From the NCBI GenBank assembly GCA_900314225.1, contig OMUM01000086.1, forward strand, positions 1 to 28,053: a stretch of 28,053 nucleotides of DNA. Reading direction: 5' to 3'. The position numbers and the translations under genes are program-made. The stretch is from an uncultured bacterium. GTDB taxonomy: Bacteria; Bacillota_I; Bacilli_A; RF39; UBA660. How positions within the stretch are numbered: the stretch's first letter is position 1; the number at the start of each line of letters is the position of its first letter. The notes under the pieces were generated by a model. That model ran no database searches. It saw only the letters and a program-made list of their open reading frames with translations, and was not told the origin of the DNA. This document shows positions 22,896 to 28,053 of the stretch, in pieces.

Positions 22896-23635
22896 AATCT
22901 TTTTATTTAACTGATGTTGGTAGAGTTAGAGATCATAATGAAGATAGTGTTATTATTGTTAAAAATAATAATGATGAATATTTGATGGCAATAGCTGATG
23001 GTATGGGAGGCCATAGAGCTGGTGAGGTTGCTTCCTCTATTGCGATTAATTATTTAGGACAACATTTTAAAGAGACATTTATTAAGATGAGTAAGGTTGA
23101 TGCAGTTAATTGGATAAGAGATTCAGTAAATGAAATAAATAGTTTAATATTTAAGCATGAAAAGGTTCATCCAGAGAGTAAAGGTATGGGAACAACTCTT
23201 GTTTTAGCAATCCTTACAAAGAATTATTTATTATTTGGAAATGTTGGTGATTCTTCGGGATTTGTTATGAAGGATGAGAAATTACATAAAGTTACTTATG
23301 ATCATACTTTGGTTAATTTACTTGTTAGTGCAGGGGAACTTACCAAGGAAGAAGCAAGTGTTCATCCAAAAAAGAATGTTTTAATGAAAGCATTAGGTGC
23401 TTCTTTAGAAGTTGATGTTGATATATTTGATTGTGATATGGATATTTCTGAAATATTATTATCTAGTGATGGTTTAACTGGTATGGTTGATCGAGAACAA
23501 ATTGAGAAAGTTTTATTAAGTGATGGTAGTGTTGAAAATAAAGTTGTTAAGCTTATAAATAAGGCTAATAACAGGGGTGGTACAGATAATATTTCGGTTG
23601 CTTATTTAGTTCGTGAAGAAGGTGAAAATAAGTGA
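22892..23635 (+). CDS. stp: PP2C-type Ser/Thr phosphatase (Stp/PrpC)
   Basis: A 247-residue PP2C phosphatase that reverses PrkC phosphorylation. Metal-binding motifs: VRDHNEDS near 9-16, ADGMGGHRAGE near 35-45, GNVGDSS, and the C-terminal GGTDNIS. Start and stop both overlap neighbours (ATGA with rlmN, GTGA with prkC), with GGAGG upstream. This is the standard Gram-positive phosphatase-kinase pair. The symbol prpC is used for the same gene in Bacillus. Confidence 0.96.
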   Translation: MKSFYLTDVGRVRDHNEDSVIIVKNNNDEYLMAIADGMGGHRAGEVASSIAINYLGQHFKETFIKMSKVDAVNWIRDSVNEINSLIFKHEKVHPESKGMGTTLVLAILTKNYLLFGNVGDSSGFVMKDEKLHKVTYDHTLVNLLVSAGELTKEEASVHPKKNVLMKALGASLEVDVDIFDCDMDISEILLSSDGLTGMVDREQIEKVLLSDGSVENKVVKLINKANNRGGTDNISVAYLVREEGENK

Positions 23636-25428
23636 TTACAAAAGGACAAAAGATTAATGATCGCTATGAAATAATTAGGTCAATTGGTGAAGGTGGAATG
23701 GCTAATGTATATTTAGGATACGATACTATTCTAGATAGAAATGTTGCGATTAAAGTATTACGTGGAGATTTATCAAATGATGAAAAGTTTGTTAGAAGGT
23801 TTCAAAGAGAGGCATTATCTGCTTCATCTTTAGCTCATCCAAATATTGTTGAAATGTATGATGTTGGAGAAGATAATGGTATATACTACATTGTTATGGA
23901 GTATGTTGAAGGTAAGACTTTAAAACAATTGTTAAAAAAACGAGGTAATCTTACTTTAAGTGAGGCAATTGATATCATGCTTCAATTAACAGATGGTATG
24001 GCTCATGCACATGATTCATATATAATACATAGAGATTTGAAACCACAAAATATAATGATAAAAGATGATGGTCAGATAAAAATTACTGATTTTGGAATTG
24101 CTATGGCATTAAACGCTACTCAGTTAACGCAAACAAATTCGGTAATGGGCAGTGTGCATTATTTGCCACCAGAACAAGCTAGTGGAAAAGGTAGTACTAT
24201 TAAAAGTGATATCTATTCGATGGGTATTATATTTTATGAGTTACTTACAGGTACTTTACCATTTAGAGGTGATAATGCAGTTGAAATAGCTTTAAAACAT
24301 ATGAGAGAGCCTCTTCCTAGTGTAAGAGATTTTAATCCTAGTATTCCACAAAGTATTGAAAATATAATTAGACATGCTACTGCTAAAAATCCTAAAAATA
24401 GATATGATAGTGCTAGAGAAATGCATGAAGATTTATTAACTGCTTTAGATGATGAAAGGATGAATGAAGCACCATTAGTATATAAATATCCAGAAAATGA
24501 AAATGAAGTCAAAAAAAGAGTTCCAGTTAAAAATTCTAAGGATGATTCCTCTGAAAACAATTCTGCTGAAGAAGAAAGTACTGAGGAAATAGCAACTAAA
24601 GTAGAGGAGAAAGAAGTTAAAAAGAATAAAAAAATTATTATAATTCTTTCTATTATATTTGGTGTAATGGCTTTGGCTTTATTATTTGTTTTCTTAATTT
24701 TACCAATAATTTCTAATAGTAGAAGTGTTGAGGTGCCTGATTGTGAAGGCGATAAAGTCAGCACTTGTGAGAAAAAAATTGAAAAGGCTGGGCTTGTTGT
24801 AAAAAGTAAAATAAAATCAAAGGCTTCTGATAAAATTAAAAAGAATAGGGTTATAAGCACTAGTCCTTCTAAGGGAAAAAGTGTTAAAAAAGGTACGAAG
24901 GTTACTATTATTAAATCTAGTGGTGAAGATACAATAGAATTAGAGGATTACACTGGTAAAAATTCTATTGAAATAAAAACTTTACTTGAAACTAAATATG
25001 GACTTGTTGTTACGATTGAGAAGAAGGAAGTAACTGATAGTAGTAATACATCTGATGATACTATTATTGGGCAATCTTTAGCTTCTGGCAGTAAGGTCAA
25101 AAAAGGTGATTCTTTAGTTTTATACGTTCCTGAAGATGCTGAGCTTTTTGTTGATATGGTAAGTGAAGGTTGGTCTAAAGATGATGTTGCTGCACTTTGT
25201 GCAGAGTATAATTTGAGTTGTGTTTATACTCCAGTTGAAACAAGTGCTTATAGTGAAGGAAAGATTGTAAGTCAATCTAGAAGAGTTGGTAGTACAATTA
25301 CGAAAGGATCTAGTTTGACTGTTGAATATGCTGCTAAACCTACAAAGAAAAATAATAGTTCTACTTCAAGTCCTAGTGCAAGTACTAGTCCAAGTCCTTC
25401 AGCTAGTTCATCTACTGATGCAGAATAG
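23632..25428 (+). CDS. prkC: PASTA-domain Ser/Thr kinase PrkC/StkP
   Basis: A 598-residue membrane kinase. The N-terminal Hanks kinase carries GEGGMANVYLG, VAIKVL, HRDLKPQN (133-140), DFGIA and an activation loop with several Thr (NATQLTQTNS). The juxtamembrane stretch is acidic and Ser/Glu-rich; one helix spans about 333-357. Three PASTA repeats follow (about 362-430, 431-500, 501-570), the usual sensors of muropeptides or lipid II. The last about 25 residues are a Ser/Thr/Pro-rich extracellular tail. It starts at GTG 23632, coupled to stp, with AAGGTGA upstream. Its stop codon is in the rsgA RBS. Confidence 0.97.
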   Translation: MITKGQKINDRYEIIRSIGEGGMANVYLGYDTILDRNVAIKVLRGDLSNDEKFVRRFQREALSASSLAHPNIVEMYDVGEDNGIYYIVMEYVEGKTLKQLLKKRGNLTLSEAIDIMLQLTDGMAHAHDSYIIHRDLKPQNIMIKDDGQIKITDFGIAMALNATQLTQTNSVMGSVHYLPPEQASGKGSTIKSDIYSMGIIFYELLTGTLPFRGDNAVEIALKHMREPLPSVRDFNPSIPQSIENIIRHATAKNPKNRYDSAREMHEDLLTALDDERMNEAPLVYKYPENENEVKKRVPVKNSKDDSSENNSAEEESTEEIATKVEEKEVKKNKKIIIILSIIFGVMALALLFVFLILPIISNSRSVEVPDCEGDKVSTCEKKIEKAGLVVKSKIKSKASDKIKKNRVISTSPSKGKSVKKGTKVTIIKSSGEDTIELEDYTGKNSIEIKTLLETKYGLVVTIEKKEVTDSSNTSDDTIIGQSLASGSKVKKGDSLVLYVPEDAELFVDMVSEGWSKDDVAALCAEYNLSCVYTPVETSAYSEGKIVSQSRRVGSTITKGSSLTVEYAAKPTKKNNSSTSSPSASTSPSPSASSSTDAE

Positions 25429-25437
25429 GGTGAATAT

Positions 25438-26274
25438 ATGCAAGGACAAATAATAAAAATAATAAGTGATTTACATTTTGTAAGTTTTAATAATGATGTT
25501 TATCCATGTAAATGTCGTGGAATATTTAGAAAAGAACATATTACTCCAGTAGTAGGAGATTATGTTCTTTTCAATAAAGATAAAAAGTTAATTGAAAAAA
25601 TATTACCAAGAAAAAATATATTTTCTAGGCCTAAAGTAAGTAATATAGATCAAGCATTTATTGTAACTAGTTTAAAATTACCGGATTTTTCATTAAATTT
25701 ATTAGATAAATTTATTATATTGATGGAAATAAATAAAGTTAAACCAATTATTTGTATTACTAAAAAAGATTTGTTAGAAACTAATGAATTTGAAGAAATT
25801 AATAAGTATTTAGATTATTATAAAAAGATTGGTTATATTGTTGTATATAATTATGAGTTAGATAAAATAAAAGAATTAATTAAAGGTAAAACAAGTGTTT
25901 TTACGGGGCAAACTGGTGCTGGTAAAAGTACATTATTAAATAATTTATATCCAGATTTAAAACTAGATACAGGAGAGATTTCAGTGGCTTTAGGTAGAGG
26001 AAGACATACTACTCGTATTGTTGAATTATTTAATTATAATGGTGGTAAGATTATGGATACTCCTGGTTTTTCTTCTCTTTCTTTAGAAAATTATTCAAAA
26101 GAACAAATTCGTGATGCTTTTGTTGAGTTTAAAAAATATCCTTGTAAGTATAGTGACTGTTTTCATACAAAAGAAGCTGAATGTTGTGTAAAGTCTGAAG
26201 TTAATGCGAATAATATATTAGAAAGTAGATATAACGATTATCTTAGCTTTCTAGAGGAGGATGATAAAAAATGA
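25438..26274 (+). CDS. rsgA: Ribosome small-subunit GTPase RsgA
   Basis: A 278-residue circularly permuted GTPase in late 30S assembly. An N-terminal OB fold precedes the permuted G motifs: TKKD (G4), then GQTGAGKST (G1, 157-165), then DTPGFS (G3). The C-terminal zinc-binding segment has CKYSDCFHTKEAEC. AGGGTGA precedes the ATG. Its TGA overlaps the rpe ATG. In many Bacilli it sits between prkC and rpe, as here. Confidence 0.97.
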   Translation: MQGQIIKIISDLHFVSFNNDVYPCKCRGIFRKEHITPVVGDYVLFNKDKKLIEKILPRKNIFSRPKVSNIDQAFIVTSLKLPDFSLNLLDKFIILMEINKVKPIICITKKDLLETNEFEEINKYLDYYKKIGYIVVYNYELDKIKELIKGKTSVFTGQTGAGKSTLLNNLYPDLKLDTGEISVALGRGRHTTRIVELFNYNGGKIMDTPGFSSLSLENYSKEQIRDAFVEFKKYPCKYSDCFHTKEAECCVKSEVNANNILESRYNDYLSFLEEDDKK

Positions 26275-26897
26275 AAGTAAGTGGCTCATTTTTAAGTAGT
26301 AAGAATATTCCACAGGATTTAGAAAAATTAAATGATACAGATATTGATTATATACATGTAGATGTAATGGATGGAAAATTTGTAAAGAATAAAACAATGC
26401 CTTTTAGTGAGATGAGACATATATCTGAATATACTTCTAAAAGATTAGATGTTCATTTAATGGTTAAAGAACCATCTAAGTATATTCCAATGTATGCTGA
26501 ACTTAATTGTGAATATATAACTTTTCATATTGAATCAGTTGAAGATATAAAGAAAAATATAGATATGGTAAAAAGTTATTCTATAAAATGTGGTATTGCA
26601 ATATCTCCTGATACAAAAATATCTACTTTAATTCCATATTTACCTGATATTGATTTAATTTTAGTAATGAGTGTTGTACCTGGTAAAGGTGGACAATCAT
26701 TTATAGAGGAGACAACTAATCGGATTAATGAAATTAGAGATTTAATTAATGAATATAACTTAGATATTGTTATTAATGTTGATGGAGGAATTAATGATGA
26801 TACTAAAGATAAATGTTTTGGAGCAGATATTTTAACTGCGGGAAGCTATATTGTTAAAAGTAGTAACTTTCAAGAAAAAATATCTAGTTTAAGATAA
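26271..26897 (+). CDS. rpe: Ribulose-phosphate 3-epimerase
   Basis: A 208-residue TIM-barrel enzyme of the pentose phosphate pathway that interconverts ribulose-5-P and xylulose-5-P. Motifs: HVDVMDGKFVKN, DVHLMVK, SVVPGKGGQSF and NVDGGIN. The N-terminus MKVSGSFLSS stands in for the usual SIL(S/A)AD and is slightly divergent. AGGAGG lies inside the rsgA end. No terminator follows it. Confidence 0.95.
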   Translation: MKVSGSFLSSKNIPQDLEKLNDTDIDYIHVDVMDGKFVKNKTMPFSEMRHISEYTSKRLDVHLMVKEPSKYIPMYAELNCEYITFHIESVEDIKKNIDMVKSYSIKCGIAISPDTKISTLIPYLPDIDLILVMSVVPGKGGQSFIEETTNRINEIRDLINEYNLDIVINVDGGINDDTKDKCFGADILTAGSYIVKSSNFQEKISSLR

Positions 26898-26904
26898 TAT
26901 ATTA

Positions 26905-26913
26905 TGATATAAT
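26905..26913 (+). promoter_or_regulatory. Extended -10 promoter of the Asn-rich protein gene
   Basis: TG-A-TATAAT lies 24 bases before the GTG start and 7 bases after the rpe stop codon. No -35 box stands out. Confidence 0.6.
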
Positions 26914-26937
26914 TTTCTTAGAATAGGAGTTGGTAGT

Positions 26938-27930
26938 GTGAATAATGGTATCAATAATAATACTAATAATAATGACACTAGTAATAAAATAAATAATATT
27001 AATAGTATTAATAATACTGGCGTAGTTAATAATATTACTTCTAATATATCAGATAATAACCAGAATCTTAATAATACAATCAGTAACAACCCTACAAGTA
27101 ATAGTAATATGCAGACTGTTCCACAATTAGTGGATCCAACTAAAATGGCTGGTGCGATTGATAATATTCATATATCATCTTCTCCTGTTAATAATCCAAC
27201 AGCTGAATTAAAAAGTGTTAATGCTTCGACTATAAGCACTGGAGATTCTAGTTCTCCAAGGATTGTTGACACTAGTATTGTAAAAAAAGATGATGGGATG
27301 CCAACAGTTACTATTAATAATGCTCAACCAGGTAGTTTCAAAAGTAAAATGGATGAAGCTCAAAAAAATTATAAGCAACCTAGTAAATTTAAAAGTTTTA
27401 TGTTAGTTGTGTTTCTTATTTCTCTTTTAGCTTTTATAATATTTTTACCAGAAGTTTCTAGTTTTATGGATGGAATCTTTGGTGGAAAAAATTCAGACCC
27501 TTTGGTTAGTGATCCTACTACTGGTGTCATGGAGTGTACATATAGTGAAAGTGGAATGAATTTAGATGTAGATTATGTTAGAAAATTTGAATATACTGAT
27601 AATAAATTAAATAGTGTAATTTTAGAAACAACAACTAGAGGTGATATTAATGAAGATGAAAAAACTTTAAATTCTTACAATTCATCTTGCTTAAAGTTAA
27701 AAAAAGATGTTGCAAATTTAAATGGAATAAATATTAGTTGTGATTATTCTGATGGAAAATTGGTTAGAACAGAAAATATTGATTTACAAAAATATGATAG
27801 CGAAAAATTAGAATCTTTTTATGCTGAAGAAGGTCTTGAGTTAGTATCTTATCAAAACGGTCAAGATATTGATGAAATCAAGACGGCTATGGCACAAAGT
27901 GGTTTTTCATGTATTAAAAAAGAAAAATAA
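26938..27930 (+). CDS. Asn-rich N-terminus, one-helix membrane protein, unknown
   Basis: A 330-residue protein. Residues about 1-60 are dominated by Asn with Thr, Ser and Ile; 60-150 are Ser/Thr/Pro-containing and probably disordered; a helix lies near 153-172 (FMLVVFLISLLAFIIF); and an extracellular domain (about 190-330) has four cysteines, two near its ends (MECTYSE, FSCIKK). No family recognised. The C-terminal domain pattern (KFEYTDNKLNSVILETTT and similar) suggests a small beta-rich lipoprotein-like fold. GTG 26938 follows AGGAG at 8-base spacing. Standing after prkC-rsgA-rpe with a Ser/Thr-rich cytoplasmic half, it is a plausible PrkC substrate, which is inference. Confidence 0.65.
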   Translation: MNNGINNNTNNNDTSNKINNINSINNTGVVNNITSNISDNNQNLNNTISNNPTSNSNMQTVPQLVDPTKMAGAIDNIHISSSPVNNPTAELKSVNASTISTGDSSSPRIVDTSIVKKDDGMPTVTINNAQPGSFKSKMDEAQKNYKQPSKFKSFMLVVFLISLLAFIIFLPEVSSFMDGIFGGKNSDPLVSDPTTGVMECTYSESGMNLDVDYVRKFEYTDNKLNSVILETTTRGDINEDEKTLNSYNSSCLKLKKDVANLNGINISCDYSDGKLVRTENIDLQKYDSEKLESFYAEEGLELVSYQNGQDIDEIKTAMAQSGFSCIKKEK

Positions 27931-28021
27931 TTTTGATATGATTGAATTAGTCAACAAAGAGTAGATCACATTCTTTTTATGTGTCTACTTTTACTTTATC
28001 ACTTCAAATTTTGATATGATT
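27929..28021 (+). repeat. 15-base direct repeat flanking a hairpin
   Basis: AATTTTGATATGATT occurs at 27929-27943 and again at 28007-28021, on either side of the terminator-like hairpin. Each copy contains TG-A-TATGAT, an extended -10-like sequence. The second may belong to the promoter of a gene beyond the window; no gene is visible in 27931-28053. Confidence 0.55.
27960..27992 (+). terminator. Probable terminator after the Asn-rich gene
   Basis: An 11-bp stem with one bulged T (27960-27971 with 27979-27989) and a 7-base loop, followed by TTTTACTTT. The T-tract is interrupted, so efficiency is uncertain. Confidence 0.65.
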
Positions 28022-28053
28022 TCTCTTTTTTTCTGCATTTTTTTGATAAATTT

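Noticed and set aside
24234..24860. 208-codon minus-strand open frame opposite prkC
   Set aside because: It lies wholly within a well-conserved kinase gene and its composition mirrors the sense codons; no RBS or promoter supports it.
26889..27089. 66-codon minus-strand frame rich in Leu opposite the Asn-rich region
   Set aside because: The Leu-rich translation is simply the reverse complement of repeated Asn codons.
26938..27110. Short-period repeats that could resemble a CRISPR or satellite
   Set aside because: It is low-complexity Asn/Ile/Ser coding sequence with no fixed repeat unit or spacers.

Overview
The window is a strongly AT-rich bacterial chromosome segment (by eye about three quarters A+T) from a Bacillota lineage. 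Several gene orders match Bacilli: rpsP-khpA, uppS-cdsA-rseP, miaB-ricA-cotE, and priA-fmt-rlmN-stp-prkC-rsgA-rpe. The last cluster lacks genes usual in Bacillus (def, rsmB), and dxr and the rimM-trmD-rplS block are not in their customary places. This, with the base composition and many small one-helix membrane proteins, suggests an uncultured, somewhat reduced lineage on the Bacilli/Erysipelotrichia/RF39-like side; the placement is inference. The genetic code is standard: TGA ends several intact genes (positions 1002, 11386, 20218, 22893, 26272) and Trp is TGG. No rRNA, tRNA, CRISPR array, insertion sequence or phage gene was seen.

Layout. 1-4045: a terminator from an upstream gene, a catalytically degenerate SGNH-fold membrane protein, a VanW-domain protein, spoVS, a broken zinc-ribbon membrane-protein gene, then a promoter and serine-type T-box leader. 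4046-5577: a DUF1653 gene and serS, both under that T-box. 5691-8342: a zinc-ribbon/TPM membrane-protein pair and an ankyrin-repeat protein with its own strong promoter. 8373-12275: miaB overlapping ricA, a convergent putative Zn-dependent phospholipase C-like gene, cotE, and a putative DUF3419-type aminocarboxypropyl transferase. 12276-15652: rpsP-khpA, then uppS-cdsA-rseP and a 41-residue membrane ORF. 15668-20958: priA, three unknown proteins and fmt. 20957-21742: a lone short-chain dehydrogenase on the opposite strand, splitting the cluster. 21844-27930: rlmN-stp-prkC-rsgA-rpe with stop/start overlaps, then an Asn-rich one-helix protein.

How the genes fit together. Most of the window is housekeeping: serine charging, tRNA and rRNA modification (MiaB, RlmN), initiator tRNA formylation (Fmt), ribosome assembly (RpsP, RsgA), replication restart (PriA), lipid-carrier and phospholipid synthesis (UppS, CdsA), membrane proteolysis (RseP) and the PrkC/Stp signalling pair that senses wall fragments. 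SpoVS, a CotE homologue and a RicA/YmcA homologue are all linked to sporulation in Bacillus, so the organism either sporulates or keeps relics.

Transcription signals are unusually readable. There are about a dozen hairpin-plus-T-tract terminators, many overlapping the stop codon. There are several near-consensus promoters with 17-base spacers, and repeated extended -10 elements (TG-N-TATAAT). One promoter (rpsP) has its -35 box inside the preceding terminator hairpin. I did not find a clearly new multi-gene defence or mobile system. The best leads are the triad-less SGNH protein, the freshly broken membrane gene, the T-box-controlled DUF1653-serS unit, the ATT-start mini-ORF and the unknown genes inserted around fmt.
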